A DNA stretch of 57,269 nt from Neisseriaceae bacterium TC5R-5 (GCA_020830965.2 JACCFC020000021.1:1-57269); one strand, 5' to 3'; counted from the first letter of the stretch, positions 33,621-43,195 are shown. Translations and numbers: made by a program. The notes: generated by a model not told the origin, from the sequence alone.

Positions 33621-34166
33621 AAATAAACACTTGTCTCAATAAGTACGAACAGCAAATGGCGTGAGTTTACTCAAGATCGAGCTGGGGGGATGGTCTTGCT
33701 TGCACCATTCAGCGGGCATAATGCCATAAGCTGCGCGGTTCAGGTATGGCTGAATAGCGAATTTCAATAAAGATATATGTGATGAAGATTATTTTTTGTC
33801 CGGATATTGCGAAAAGGATGACTAATGAAGATGGTTTAAATATGGCGCTATCTGCTGGTGTATTGCATACTATTAAAGCTAGGTTATGGCCTTGCTTTGC
33901 TAGTTGATGTCGCGCACTTGCAGAGATTTTGGTAGCGAATGGTTGCTATAGGCTGGATTTCTGTAGATGGGTTTGGTGTTTTAAATAATCTATTGGTATT
34001 TTTTTGTGATTTCTGCTGCGGCATATCTTGAAAAGATTTAATGTATTAAATGCGAAATTATAGATATCTATTATTTTAAAAGGATTATTTATGCAACAAA
34101 GCCAGATATTCTGAGGAAATCGTTTAAAATTTCACTATGCACAACCAATTAACAGGATAGGGGTAT
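33621..34166. other. Gene-free AT-rich stretch between RND and flagellar operons
   Basis: About 545 bases, AT-rich, divergent between the RND adaptor gene and fliL, so it should carry both promoters. A 41-codon frame from 33782 has no ribosome site or recognisable content. I looked for a sigma54 -24/-12 pair; the nearest (TGGTCTTGCTTGC near 33692) has the wrong spacing. AGGATAGGGG precedes the fliL start. Confidence 0.45.
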
Positions 34167-34694
34167 ATGGCCGACGATAAAAAAGCAGAAAAAGCTGAGA
34201 AAAAAGCCGGGGGTGGCGGTAGTAAATTAATGTTGATTGTGATTTTGCTGCTGGTGTTGGTCTTGGCGGCAGTGGGTGGGCTGGCTGCTTATATGTTTAC
34301 CAATATGAATAAACCTGCTGGTGCCGCCGGGGCACATACGGAGCAGCCTAAAGAACATGCCAAGAAGAAAAAGGAAGGGCCGCCTATCTTTGAGAAGCTC
34401 GAAACTTTTGTGGTCAATCTGTCTGGTACGGATGGCTCTCTGCTGCAGATCGATATGCAGGCTGAGTTAGCAGATGAAGAGGCCAAGAAAAAATTTACTG
34501 ACTATGCGCCAAAGATTCGCAGCGCCTTAATACTATTGCTGTCCTCTAAGTCTGCGGTCGATTTGGCCACCCCGGATGGTAAGGTAAAGTTGAAAGCCCA
34601 AGTTAAACAGATTATCAATGAGTCGATGGACGCAGGTGAGGAGCAGCCGGTAGAAAGCGTGCTGTTTACTTCCTTCATCATTCAGAAGCAGTAA
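34167..34694 (+). CDS. fliL: Flagellar basal-body protein FliL
   Basis: 175 residues: a Lys/Ala-rich cytoplasmic start, one membrane helix (about 22-47, LMLIVILLLVLVLAAVGG), then a periplasmic domain with KLETFVVNLSG and the ESVLFTSFIIQ end typical of FliL. It associates with the stator around the basal body. It is first in the fliLMNOPQR run; fliM starts five bases after its stop. Confidence 0.95.
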   Translation: MADDKKAEKAEKKAGGGGSKLMLIVILLLVLVLAAVGGLAAYMFTNMNKPAGAAGAHTEQPKEHAKKKKEGPPIFEKLETFVVNLSGTDGSLLQIDMQAELADEEAKKKFTDYAPKIRSALILLLSSKSAVDLATPDGKVKLKAQVKQIINESMDAGEEQPVESVLFTSFIIQKQ

Positions 34695-34699
34695 GGGTT

Positions 34700-35701
34700 A
34701 TGGCTGACGATATCCTATCCCAGGAAGAGGTAGATGCCCTACTACGGGGCGTCTCCGGGGAGGACGAAGACGATAGCGCCGGCTCCGATGCTAAAGGCCC
34801 GCGTGGCTATGATATTGGCCGACAAGAACGCATTGTGCGTGGTCGGATGCCAACGCTGGAAATTATCAATGAACGTTTTGCGCGTAATTTGCGTGTCGGT
34901 TTGTTCAACTTTATTCGCCGTACTACCGAGATATCGGTCGGCCCGGTGCGTGTGCAAAAGTACAGTGAATTCATTCGTAATCTGGTGGTGCCGACCAATC
35001 TCAACCTAGTGCATGTCAAACCTCTTCGTGGTACGGGCTTATTGATTTTTGATCCTGACCTGGTTTTCTTGATCGTTGATAATTTGTTCGGTAGTGATGG
35101 CCGCTACCATGTGCGGGTAGAGGGGCGCGATTTCACGCCAACTGAGCAGCGCATTATTCGGCGCTTGTTGGAGGTGGTGTTTATCGAATGTCAAAAAGCC
35201 TGGGAACCGGTACATCCTATTGAGTTTGTTTATCTACGTTCGGAAATGAACACGCAGTTTGCGAATATTGCGACACCTACCGAAGTGGTGGTCGCAATGA
35301 CCTTTCATATTGAGCTGGGTGCAGGTGGAGGAGATTTTCATATCTGCCTACCTTACTCAATGGTAGAGCCGATTCGCGATATGTTGTCCAGCACCATGCA
35401 GGCAGACCGAACAGAAGTCGATAACCGCTGGGTCAATTTGATGACTCATCAAATGCAGGCGGCAGAAGTGGAGCTAGTCGCTTCGCTTGCACAAACCAAA
35501 ATTACCTTAGGAGAGGTGCTGAATTTAAAAAGTGGTGACGTGGTGATGTTGGAGATTCCCGAACAGGTAGAGGTAGATGTGTCGGGCATTCCGGTATTTG
35601 AGGCTAGTTACGGTACGGTGCGTGGGCGCTATGCGCTGAAAGTCGAAAAAGTCTTGGCAGGGGCTCATGATTTTACTGAGCCTTCAGGAGATGAAGAATA
35701 A
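34700..35701 (+). CDS. fliM: Flagellar motor switch protein FliM
   Basis: 333 residues. The N-terminal ILSQEEVDALL (about 5-15) is the CheY-P binding peptide. The middle domain follows, with GPVRVQKYSEFIRNLVVP and the GGXG-like turn GAGGGDF. The C-terminal SpoA domain binds FliN. It forms part of the cytoplasmic C-ring that sets rotation direction. The stop overlaps the fliN start by one base (TAATG). Confidence 0.97.
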   Translation: MADDILSQEEVDALLRGVSGEDEDDSAGSDAKGPRGYDIGRQERIVRGRMPTLEIINERFARNLRVGLFNFIRRTTEISVGPVRVQKYSEFIRNLVVPTNLNLVHVKPLRGTGLLIFDPDLVFLIVDNLFGSDGRYHVRVEGRDFTPTEQRIIRRLLEVVFIECQKAWEPVHPIEFVYLRSEMNTQFANIATPTEVVVAMTFHIELGAGGGDFHICLPYSMVEPIRDMLSSTMQADRTEVDNRWVNLMTHQMQAAEVELVASLAQTKITLGEVLNLKSGDVVMLEIPEQVEVDVSGIPVFEASYGTVRGRYALKVEKVLAGAHDFTEPSGDEE

Positions 35702-36177
35702 TGAGCGAAGAAGAATTGCAAGCGGGTGAGTCGGCCAGTGGAGAGGGTGCAGCTGCTGCATCGGAAGAAGACGTATCGATGGATGATTGGGCGGCGGCGA
35801 TGGCCGAGCAGGAGGTAGAAGAAAGCGCTGCTGCTGTTGAGCCGGTACCGGCGCAAAATCTTTTTCAGGAGCTTGGCGCGTCAACGGTGGCGACTGGTGG
35901 CAGCGGTGGGGCGCCGCAGAATCTGGATATGATTCTGGACATCCCCGTGCAGCTTACTGTCGAGTTGGGACGTACCAAGATTGCTATCCGCAATTTACTG
36001 CAATTAGCCCAAGGCTCGGTCGTTGAGCTAGAGGGCATGGCGGGGGAGCCCATGGATGTGCTGGTGAATGGTTGTTTGATTGCTCAGGGGGAGGTCGTGG
36101 TGGTGAATGATAAGTTCGGCATTCGTCTGACGGATATCATCACCCCTGCTGAGCGTATTCGTCGTTTACAAAAATAA
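35701..36177 (+). CDS. fliN: Flagellar motor switch protein FliN
   Basis: 158 residues. An acidic Ala/Glu-rich N-terminal half (about 1-70) precedes the SpoA domain (about 78-155), with LDIPVQLTVELGRTKI and VLVNGCLIAQGEVVVV. It makes the bottom of the C-ring together with FliM. The start overlaps fliM, and the stop overlaps the fliO start, by one base each. Confidence 0.96.
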   Translation: MSEEELQAGESASGEGAAAASEEDVSMDDWAAAMAEQEVEESAAAVEPVPAQNLFQELGASTVATGGSGGAPQNLDMILDIPVQLTVELGRTKIAIRNLLQLAQGSVVELEGMAGEPMDVLVNGCLIAQGEVVVVNDKFGIRLTDIITPAERIRRLQK

Positions 36178-36632
36178 TGCGGCTTATTCATTTCATAGTG
36201 TGCCGTTTGGCGTTTGCCATGGCGGCCTTGTCTGTTTGCCACAGCCTGTCAGCGGCTCCGCTGGCAGCTGTGCCACCTTCTCCATTTAGCAGCCTGTTAC
36301 AAGTCATTATGGGGCTCGCCGTGGTATTGGCAGCTATTGTTGGCTTGGCTTGGTTATTCCGACGTTTTTCGGGTGGGATGCTAGGTGCTTCTAATCGCTT
36401 GCGTCTGGTGAGTGGGGCGATGGTGGGGCCAAAAGAGCGGGTGGTGATTGTGGAGTTGGAAGGAGAATGGCTGGTGTTGGGAGTAACGGCCAGTCAGGTA
36501 AATCTGCTGACTAAAATCCCTAGACCCGCAGATGCTGATCAATTGCCGGTGCCGTTAGACACGCCTTTTGCTGCCAGATTGAAAGCAGCATTGGATAAAA
36601 GCCGCTTACCAGGCGGGCAGGTGGAAAAATGA
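36177..36632 (+). CDS. fliO: Flagellar biosynthesis protein FliO
   Basis: 151 residues. A leading hydrophobic stretch (signal-like, about 5-28) is followed by a second helix (LLQVIMGLAVVLAAIVGLAW, about 41-60) and the FliO domain with LRLVSGAMVGPKERVVIVEL. FliO helps assemble the FliP ring of the type III export gate. The stop overlaps the fliP start by four bases (ATGA). Confidence 0.92.
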   Translation: MRLIHFIVCRLAFAMAALSVCHSLSAAPLAAVPPSPFSSLLQVIMGLAVVLAAIVGLAWLFRRFSGGMLGASNRLRLVSGAMVGPKERVVIVELEGEWLVLGVTASQVNLLTKIPRPADADQLPVPLDTPFAARLKAALDKSRLPGGQVEK

Positions 36633-37381
36633 AGCGATACCGTTTGCTGTTGATCAGCCTAGTGCTGTGCTTGGGCCTACCTTTGATGGCGGATGCTGCT
36701 GGTGGTTTGCCCTTGATGACCAGCACTCCGGCTGGTAGTGGTGGGCAGAACTACTCGCTCAGTCTGCAAATGCTGTTGTTCATGACCGCCTTTACTTTTA
36801 TTCCGGCCATGATGCTGATGATGACGGCGTTTACCCGTATTGTGATTGTGATGTCTTTATTGCGCCAGGCAATGGGCACCATGCAGTCACCACCTAATCA
36901 GGTGATTATCGGTTTGTCCTTATTTCTGACGCTGTTTGTGATGAGCCCGACTCTGGATCAGGTTTACAGCAAGGCATGGCAACCTTTTTCTGATGACAAA
37001 ATCACGTTCCAGCAAGCCTTGGATGAGGCCAGCAAGCCGATGAAGGCATTTATGTTGCGGCAGACTCGGGAAAAGGATTTAGCGTTTTTCATCGAAATCT
37101 CTCAATCGGTCAAACCACAGACCAAGGAGGACGTGTCGATGAAGACGCTGGTGCCTGCCTATGTGATTAGTGAGCTGAAAACAGCCTTTCAAATCGGTTT
37201 CATGGTTTTTATCCCTTTCCTAATTATTGATCTGGTCGTGGCCAGTATTTTAATGGCGATGGGGATGATGATGGTGTCACCGGTGACCATTTCGCTGCCT
37301 TTCAAATTAATGCTGTTTGTGCTGGTGGATGGCTGGACTTTGCTGATGGGTTCGCTGGTGCAGAGCTTTTACACCGGATGA
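36629..37381 (+). CDS. fliP: Flagellar export gate protein FliP
   Basis: 250 residues with a cleavable-looking signal peptide (about 1-23, LMADAAGG) and the conserved FliP stretches MTAFTRIVIVMSLLRQAMGT and LVPAYVISELKTAFQIGF. Five FliP subunits form the core of the export gate with FliQ and FliR. The stop overlaps, by four bases, the start of an acetyltransferase gene and not fliQ, which normally comes next. Confidence 0.97.
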   Translation: MKRYRLLLISLVLCLGLPLMADAAGGLPLMTSTPAGSGGQNYSLSLQMLLFMTAFTFIPAMMLMMTAFTRIVIVMSLLRQAMGTMQSPPNQVIIGLSLFLTLFVMSPTLDQVYSKAWQPFSDDKITFQQALDEASKPMKAFMLRQTREKDLAFFIEISQSVKPQTKEDVSMKTLVPAYVISELKTAFQIGFMVFIPFLIIDLVVASILMAMGMMMVSPVTISLPFKLMLFVLVDGWTLLMGSLVQSFYTG

Positions 37382-37911
37382 GCGCAGCAATGCTATTACC
37401 CTTGCAAGTAAACGACTTAGCAGCCTGCCATGCGCTGTTTTTGGAGAGTATTCATGCTCTGGCTGGCCACTGTTATAGTACGCAGCAATGTGCAGCCTGG
37501 GCCGGTGATCCGTGGGGCCGGGCATTAGCACAGACTTGGGAGATACGTCTGAAAAATGCCTGGGGAACTAAGTGGCTAGCGAGTGACGGTGTGCTGGCTG
37601 GGTTTGCCTGCTTAAGCCATGAGGGGGTGTTTGATATGTTATATGTTGCCCCCTGGGCGCAGCGCCAGGGTGGGGCGGGGCGGATGTTGTGTCTGTTGGA
37701 GCAGCAGGCGGCTCAGGTGGGTGTCGTGGCTTTGCATGCCTGGGCTAGTCACGCATCACGGCCAGTATTTGAGCGTGCCGGATATCAATATTTACGTACC
37801 AATAGCGTGCGCCGTCATGGTGTGGTGTTGGAAAACTACTTATTGGCTAAGGGCGGTTGGCAGGAAAGCCGCAGCCTTGATCAAGCGACTAGCAAGCAGG
37901 AGATTTTATGA
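37378..37911 (+). CDS. GNAT acetyltransferase inserted between fliP and fliQ
   Basis: 177 residues, a YafP-like GNAT. The N-terminal helix pair is followed by a strand with GFACLSHEGVFDMLYVAP, then the acetyl-CoA loop QRQGGAGRML (about 94-104), and a C-terminal part with ASHASRPVFERAGYQYL. The gene is locked into the flagellar operon: its ATG overlaps the fliP stop (ATGA, 37378-37381) and its TGA overlaps the fliQ ATG (37908-37911). It is therefore translated in step with the export gate. The target is unknown; acetylation of flagellin, a flagellin-modifying sugar or another flagellar protein is possible, as is an unrelated role carried along in the operon. All key GNAT regions appear intact. 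Confidence 0.93.
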   Translation: MSAAMLLPLQVNDLAACHALFLESIHALAGHCYSTQQCAAWAGDPWGRALAQTWEIRLKNAWGTKWLASDGVLAGFACLSHEGVFDMLYVAPWAQRQGGAGRMLCLLEQQAAQVGVVALHAWASHASRPVFERAGYQYLRTNSVRRHGVVLENYLLAKGGWQESRSLDQATSKQEIL

Positions 37912-38177
37912 GCCCGGAACTCATCATCAGTATTGTGCAAAATGCGCTGTATATTCTGATTATTGTCGCGGCACCGGTCTTGCTGGTGTCTTTGCTGGTG
38001 GGCTTGATGGTGAGTGTGTTGCAGGCGGCAACCCAGATTAATGAAATGACGCTGACTTTTATTCCTAAGTTATTGGCGATGTTTCTGGTGTTGGTCTTGG
38101 CCGGGCCTTGGATGCTCAATACCTTACTCGAATATACCACCCGTCTGTTTCAAAGTATTCCCGGTATGATTGGCTGA
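37908..38177 (+). CDS. fliQ: Flagellar export gate protein FliQ
   Basis: 89 residues, two membrane helices, with SIVQNALYILIIVAAPVLLVS and VLQAATQINEMTLTFIPK, both characteristic. It forms the FliPQR gate of the flagellar type III secretion system. The start overlaps the acetyltransferase stop; the stop overlaps the fliR start by one base. Confidence 0.97.
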   Translation: MSPELIISIVQNALYILIIVAAPVLLVSLLVGLMVSVLQAATQINEMTLTFIPKLLAMFLVLVLAGPWMLNTLLEYTTRLFQSIPGMIG

Positions 38178-38953
38178 TGTTTGTTATTTCTGATGTGCAG
38201 ATTAATGCTCTGGTCGCGATGTTTGTCTGGCCATTCACACGTATTTTCGGCTTATTTTTAGTAGAACCTCTTTTTGCCTATCGCGGAGTGCCGCGTCGTT
38301 TTAAAGCCGCTTTTGCACTGATTCTTACCGTTATTCTGGCACCGTTACTACCACCACTGCCTGCAATACCACTGGTTTCAGCCGAAGGGATAGCCATTTT
38401 ATTTCAGCAGTTGCTGATTGGCTTGGCGATGGGTTTTGTGATGCGTTTGGTCATTAGTGGGGTTGAGTTGGCGGGCTTCATTATCGGCTCGCAAACGGGT
38501 TTGGGTTTTGCCATGTTTTTTGACCCGATGCATTCTGCACAGGTGCCGGTGGTGTCACAACTGCTCACCATGTTTACCTTTTTGTTGTTTCTCGCTTTTG
38601 ATGGTCATCAGGTGGTTTTGTCTACGCTGGTAGAAAGTTATCGCGTACTACCGATTGGTATGCCTATGCCGGAGCAGAGCATCAAAGCCTTAGCGTTGTG
38701 GGGTGGGCGTATTTTGGAGTGGGGCATTATGTTGTCGCTACCGGTAATTGCTGCGCTATTAATCACGAATCTGGCGATCGGGGTGATGACGCGAGCAGCA
38801 CCGCAATTCAATATTTTTACTTTTGGTTTTCCGCTGACCCTGATGATTGGTTTTATCACCATTTATCTGACTTTGCCGATGATGGTGCCAGTACTGGAAA
38901 AAATGTATCGAGAGGGTTTTGTGATGATGTTGGATCTATTGCAAAGCAAATAG
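38177..38953 (+). CDS. fliR: Flagellar export gate protein FliR
   Basis: 258 residues, six or so membrane helices. The N-terminus [21 protein letters not shown] and the stretch [23 protein letters not shown] are typical. It caps the FliPQR gate. A longer frame reaches back to 38108 inside fliQ; ATG 38177, overlapping the fliQ stop, is the natural start. It ends the operon: flhB, which often follows, is absent here. Confidence 0.96.
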   Translation: MFVISDVQINALVAMFVWPFTRIFGLFLVEPLFAYRGVPRRFKAAFALILTVILAPLLPPLPAIPLVSAEGIAILFQQLLIGLAMGFVMRLVISGVELAGFIIGSQTGLGFAMFFDPMHSAQVPVVSQLLTMFTFLLFLAFDGHQVVLSTLVESYRVLPIGMPMPEQSIKALALWGGRILEWGIMLSLPVIAALLITNLAIGVMTRAAPQFNIFTFGFPLTLMIGFITIYLTLPMMVPVLEKMYREGFVMMLDLLQSK

Positions 38954-39071
38954 TGATGCAGGTCGGACGCAGCAGATTTTTAGTGGAATCCGCTCTTCTG
39001 TTAGAATAGCCGCCCATATTTCATCGACAATCCGGCTCGGGTGCGAGTCAGTAAACCGTATAGAGGCAATT

Positions 39072-39797
39072 ATGGCAGGTCACAGTAAATGGGCGAATAT
39101 CCAGCACCGTAAAGGTCGTCAGGATGCCAAACGAGGTAAGATCTTTACCCGTCTGATCAAAGAAATCACCGTTGCTGCCAAACTGGGCGGTGGCGATGTG
39201 AATATGAACCCGCGTTTGCGGCTGGCAGTGGATAAGGCCAAGGCTGAGTCTATGCCGAAAGACAATATCGAAAACGCGATCAAGCGTGGTACCGGTCAGT
39301 TAGAGGGCGTGGATTACATCGAATGCCGCTATGAAGGTTATGGCATTGGCGGGGCTGCTGTGATGGTGGATTGCCTTACCGATAACAAGACCCGCACCGT
39401 GGCCGATGTTCGTCATGCGTTCTCGAAATATGGCGGCAATATGGGTACCGATGGCTGTGTGGCGTTTCAGTTCAGCCACTGCGGTTATCTCGTTTTTGCT
39501 CCCGGTGTGGATGAGGATGCTTTGATGGAAGCGGCGCTGGAGAGCGGCGCGGAAGATGTATTGAGCAATGATGATGGATCGATTGAGGTCATTACTGGCC
39601 CATATGAGTTCAGTGATATCAAGCAAGCTTTGGAGGCCAAGGGTTTCCCCGCCGAGATGGGCGAAGTGACCATGAAACCACAGAATGAAACCGAGCTTGC
39701 TGGTGACGAGGCCATTCGCATGCAGAAATTACTGGATGCTCTGGAGGACCTGGACGATGTTCAGGAAGTCTATACCTCGGCAGTACTGGATTTGTAA
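39072..39797 (+). CDS. yebC: YebC/PmpR-family regulatory or translation-associated protein
   Basis: 241 residues, complete. The N-terminus [20 protein letters not shown] is the family signature. Members bind DNA or act on the ribosome to relieve stalling at proline-rich stretches; which role applies is not shown by sequence. It stands apart from the fli operon by 118 bases and has TTAGAAT-like -10 sequence upstream (near 39001). ruvC, a common neighbour elsewhere, is absent. Confidence 0.96.
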   Translation: MAGHSKWANIQHRKGRQDAKRGKIFTRLIKEITVAAKLGGGDVNMNPRLRLAVDKAKAESMPKDNIENAIKRGTGQLEGVDYIECRYEGYGIGGAAVMVDCLTDNKTRTVADVRHAFSKYGGNMGTDGCVAFQFSHCGYLVFAPGVDEDALMEAALESGAEDVLSNDDGSIEVITGPYEFSDIKQALEAKGFPAEMGEVTMKPQNETELAGDEAIRMQKLLDALEDLDDVQEVYTSAVLDL

Positions 39798-39860
39798 ATA
39801 ATACCCGTCGCCGTCTTTGGCTGCGACCCACCTGCGTCTTGAGAAGCTCAACTGAATAAT

Positions 39861-41099
39861 ATGTTGAAACCATGGTTATGCTTGTTGCCGATTGTTGGTC
39901 TGTTTGCCTGCTCCACCCCTTCGCCACGTGGCAAAGTCACGGGTAGTGCTTCTTCTTCAGTGCTATCGACTCAGCCGGCAGCTTTGCCGGCCTGGAATCA
40001 ACAGGCTTTTGGCGAGTCATTATTAGGTTTGCAGCAGAGTTGCAAAGCCATTGCCAAGAAACCTGCCTGGAGTGCCGTTTGTCAGCAGGCACAGCTACTG
40101 GCCAGTGATAATCTGGCGCTGGTACGACAGTTTTTTGAGAGTCAGTTCATCGCCTGGCAAGTTGGGGAGACTCAACAGCCTAGCGGCCTGATTACGGGCT
40201 ACTACGAACCATTGATTAATGGTAGCCGCAGTAAAAGTGATCGTGCATCTTGGCCTATTTATGGTATTCCCAGCGATTTTTATAGTGTTGAGATGCCGGC
40301 CTCTTCCCGTCAGCAGACTCGTGTGCTGGCGAAAAAAACAGGGCCTAACCGTTTGGTGCTGAACCCTGCTGGTGATATCGAAATTTATCCTGCTGATTTT
40401 GCCAGCGATAGCGGACAAGCCCGCGTCAAAGGGCGCTTGCAGGGTAAGCGTTTATTGCCGTATTACACCCGAGCCGAAATCAATCAGGGTAAAGGGAGGG
40501 AGAATGCGCCGGTGTTAGCCTGGGCAGAAGACCCCGTTGAACTGTTCTTTTTGCAAGTGCAGGGCTCTGGTCGTGTTCAATTGGATGACGGTAGCTTTCT
40601 GCACCTAGGCTATGCCGAGCAAAACGGTTACCGCTATCAGTCGATTGGTAAGTGGCTGGTGGATCAGCGTGAGTTGAGTCTGAGTCAGGCATCGATGGAG
40701 GGGATCAAGGCCTGGTTGGGGCGTAACCCACAGCGGCAGCAGGAGTTGTTTGCGGTTAATCCCAGTTATGTATTCTTCAAGCCACTGTCTGGTAATGAAA
40801 AAGGCCCAATTGGTGCGCTGGGCGTGCCATTAAGTGGTGGTTATAGCATAGCGGTGGATCCTCGCTATATTCCTCTAGGCGCGCCAGTTTATTTGGCGAC
40901 AACCTGGCCCTATTCGCAGCAGGCATTGGTCAGGCTGGTACATGCGCAAGATACCGGCAGTGCTATCAAAGGGGCAGTACGTGCTGATTTGTTTTGGGGC
41001 TATGGTACCGAAGCTGGCATGTATGCCGGAAAAATGAAACAGACGGGCAATTTGTGGATGTTATTGCCTAAGGGACTCAGTCCGAACCAGGCTTTGTAA
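39861..41099 (+). CDS. mltA: Membrane-bound lytic murein transglycosylase A, lipoprotein
   Basis: 412 residues. The lipoprotein signal is MLKPWLCLLPIVGLFAC (Cys17). The MltA domain (GLITGYYEPLINGS onward) and the 3D domain with the catalytic Asp in HAQDTGSAIKGAVRADLFWG are present. It cleaves the glycan backbone to 1,6-anhydro-muropeptides at the outer membrane. Its product, anhydro-MurNAc, is the substrate of AnmK (49797-50912) after uptake. Confidence 0.95.
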   Translation: MLKPWLCLLPIVGLFACSTPSPRGKVTGSASSSVLSTQPAALPAWNQQAFGESLLGLQQSCKAIAKKPAWSAVCQQAQLLASDNLALVRQFFESQFIAWQVGETQQPSGLITGYYEPLINGSRSKSDRASWPIYGIPSDFYSVEMPASSRQQTRVLAKKTGPNRLVLNPAGDIEIYPADFASDSGQARVKGRLQGKRLLPYYTRAEINQGKGRENAPVLAWAEDPVELFFLQVQGSGRVQLDDGSFLHLGYAEQNGYRYQSIGKWLVDQRELSLSQASMEGIKAWLGRNPQRQQELFAVNPSYVFFKPLSGNEKGPIGALGVPLSGGYSIAVDPRYIPLGAPVYLATTWPYSQQALVRLVHAQDTGSAIKGAVRADLFWGYGTEAGMYAGKMKQTGNLWMLLPKGLSPNQAL

Positions 41100-41144
41100 T
41101 GCTTGTGGTTGATATCGTTTGTACAGTTTTTTTAAAGCTTAGCT

Positions 41145-41182
41145 AGCAGCGTCTAAAGACAGATATTTCATCAGACGCTGCT
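41145..41182. repeat. Hairpin between convergent mltA and ppiD
   Basis: AGCAGCGTCT (41145-41154) pairs with AGACGCTGCT (41173-41182) around an 18-base loop; flanking TTAG/CTAA adds pairs. No T-run follows on either strand, so factor-independent termination is doubtful. Confidence 0.4.
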
Positions 41183-41200
41183 AAGCATCATGTCAAAAAA

Positions 41201-43045
41201 TTACTGATCAGCCGTCGAAAGCGACTGTTTACCCATGGTTACTGGATATTTCTGACGTAAGGTTTCCAGATAACTAGCCAGTTGCGCATCAGTATTCATG
41301 CGTCCGAGCACGGTGTTTAATTGCTCTCGTTCCGTATCGCTTATCGCAGGTGCTGTAATAACTTTATCAATACGATGGATGGCGTAAGCACCGTTGTCAT
41401 GCTTCACGCCGACGAAGGCAGGCAGCTTATTGGCCGAAGTCGAGAAGATCGCGCGCATATCTGCGACTGGCATGCTAGTCGGAGCGCGACGCGAGAGGAT
41501 TTGCGTTTCTCCCCAAGGCTGACTCTCTGCCTCTTTACCGGCTTTCAGGCTGGCTAGGAGTGCCTGTCCTTTCTTTTCAGCCAGCTTGGCTCCTTCTTTG
41601 GCGATCAGCTCTGCTTTGATTTGCTCACGTACTTCTGCCAGCGCTTGTTGGCGCTCGGGCTGATGTTCTGCCACGCGTAGCACTAGGAGCTGATTGTTGC
41701 CAATATCAATGGGCTCGCTATTATGTTTTTTGCTCAGCACATCCTCGCTGAAGGCTGCTTCGACTACCTTGGCTTGGCTTAGTATCGGATCGGCAGACGG
41801 TTGGTTACGTGTTAGCCAATCGGAGTGGCGTACGCTGAGCTTCAGGGTGTTTTCAATAGCCGTCAGAGAGTTTGCTTGCTGATAAGCCAGTTCCGACAGC
41901 TTTTCTACTTGGCTGCGGAATTGTGTTGCGGCTTTTTGTCGTTGCAGTTGCTCAATAATCGAGCTTTGCACTTCGGCAAAGCTTTGAGCCTTGATTTCTT
42001 CCAGTTTGATAATGTGATAACCAAACTCAGTGGTGACAATCTCACTGATTTGGCCGGGCTTCATTTTGAATACCACATCATCAAATGGCTTGACCATGGC
42101 GCCTGCGGCAAAAAACCCTAAATCACCACCATTAGCCGCTGAGCCGGGATCTTGCGATTTGCTGCGAGCCAGTTCGGCAAAGCGGGCAGGGTTGGCACGG
42201 ATTTCTTTCAGCAATGCCTCTGCTTCGACCTTGATTTTGGCTCTTTGCTCGGCTTTAGCATCGGCGGGTACTGTCAGCAGAATATGGGCGGCACGACGCT
42301 GTTCATTGGCAAACTGCGCCTTATGTTCGTCATAGTATTTCTGCGCCTCAGCAGTAGATACCTGGATGCTCTGAGCAATATCATTCTGTGACAGCATGAC
42401 ATAATCAAGCTTGATCTTTTCCGGAGTGCGGAAGCGCTTCAGATTGGCATCATAAAAAGCCTTGATAGTGGCATCGTCGAGTTTGATCTCGGCAGAGAAG
42501 TCTGCAGGCTGTAAGAGTAGTGATCTGACTTCACGACCTTCGCCCAACAGTGAGGCTACCCTGGTCAAAATGGTTTTGGAGATGAAAGGTGAGCTTTCCA
42601 GACTGCTTAGCTGCCCTTGTAACAGTAGATTGCGGCGTAATTGTTCTTCGAATAGCTCAGCAGATTGCGAACGGTTTTGCAGGAACTGGCGGTATCGTTC
42701 CGGGCTAAACTGCCCATTATCCTGGAACTCGGGAACCGCTGCGATCACCTTACGTATCTGCTCTGCGCTTACGGAAGCGTTGCTATCGCGTGCGTCTGCC
42801 AGCAAGAGCTCCTGACGAATCAGGTTTTCCAGAGTGGCTTTGCGTGCCGCTGCATCGTTAGTAGGGCTACCTTCCATGGCGCGATCTAGGTCGCGCTGAT
42901 AGATTTTGGTTTTGCCTACTTTGGCAAGATAAGGGTCGTCCGAGATAGCGCTATAACTGCCGACACCAAATCCGATGAAGGTGAGTGCGATGATCCCTAA
43001 AATAACCCGGATAAAAAATTTATTGTTATGAACAAAATCGAACAT
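41201..43045 (-). CDS. ppiD: Periplasmic folding chaperone PpiD (SurA-N/parvulin)
   Basis: 614 residues. One N-terminal membrane helix (about 11-32, FFIRVILGIIALTFIGFGVG) anchors it in the inner membrane with the rest in the periplasm. The SurA_N-like chaperone region is followed by a parvulin domain (about 245-350, AAHILLTVPADAK to FGYHIIKLEEI) and a long C-terminal chaperone part. It helps fold proteins leaving the Sec translocon. It lies behind the tRNA terminator in the conserved lon-hupB-tRNA-ppiD order. Confidence 0.95.
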   Translation of the reverse strand: MFDFVHNNKFFIRVILGIIALTFIGFGVGSYSAISDDPYLAKVGKTKIYQRDLDRAMEGSPTNDAAARKATLENLIRQELLLADARDSNASVSAEQIRKVIAAVPEFQDNGQFSPERYRQFLQNRSQSAELFEEQLRRNLLLQGQLSSLESSPFISKTILTRVASLLGEGREVRSLLLQPADFSAEIKLDDATIKAFYDANLKRFRTPEKIKLDYVMLSQNDIAQSIQVSTAEAQKYYDEHKAQFANEQRRAAHILLTVPADAKAEQRAKIKVEAEALLKEIRANPARFAELARSKSQDPGSAANGGDLGFFAAGAMVKPFDDVVFKMKPGQISEIVTTEFGYHIIKLEEIKAQSFAEVQSSIIEQLQRQKAATQFRSQVEKLSELAYQQANSLTAIENTLKLSVRHSDWLTRNQPSADPILSQAKVVEAAFSEDVLSKKHNSEPIDIGNNQLLVLRVAEHQPERQQALAEVREQIKAELIAKEGAKLAEKKGQALLASLKAGKEAESQPWGETQILSRRAPTSMPVADMRAIFSTSANKLPAFVGVKHDNGAYAIHRIDKVITAPAISDTEREQLNTVLGRMNTDAQLASYLETLRQKYPVTMGKQSLSTADQ

Positions 43046-43071
43046 GGCGATTGGCGTGAGCCACCCTTGTC

Positions 43072-43110
43072 AAAAAAAAGGGTGAACGCAATATACCGTT
43101 CACCCTTTAT
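43072..43110 (-). terminator. Rho-independent terminator of the hupB/tRNA transcript
   Basis: On the minus strand AAAGGGTGAACG pairs with CGTTCACCCTTT and is followed by a run of T (plus-strand A-run 43072-43079). It lies nine bases beyond tRNA-Asp and ahead of ppiD, so it should end the tRNA transcript. Confidence 0.92.
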
Positions 43111-43118
43111 GTGTGTTC

Positions 43119-43195
43119 TGGCGGAGTGGACGGGACTCGAACCCGCGACCCCCGGCGTGACAGGCCGGTATTCTAACCAACTGAACTACCACTCC
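43119..43195 (-). tRNA. tRNA-Asp (anticodon GTC)
   Basis: 77 bases including an encoded CCA. The acceptor GGAGTGG pairs with CCACTCC; the D-arm, an anticodon stem CCGGC-CTGTCAC-GCCGG with anticodon GTC, and the T-arm with GGTTCGAGTCC are all present. It follows tRNA-Val on the same strand by 16 bases. Confidence 0.97.

Noticed and set aside
33692-33704. Sigma54 promoter candidate (TGGTCTTGCTTGC) ahead of fliL
   Set aside because: GG and GC are separated by 8 bases, not the required 10, and it lies about 460 bases before fliL.
33782-33907. Small frame of 41 codons in the RND-fli gap
   Set aside because: No ribosome site, no recognisable content, low-complexity AT-rich sequence.
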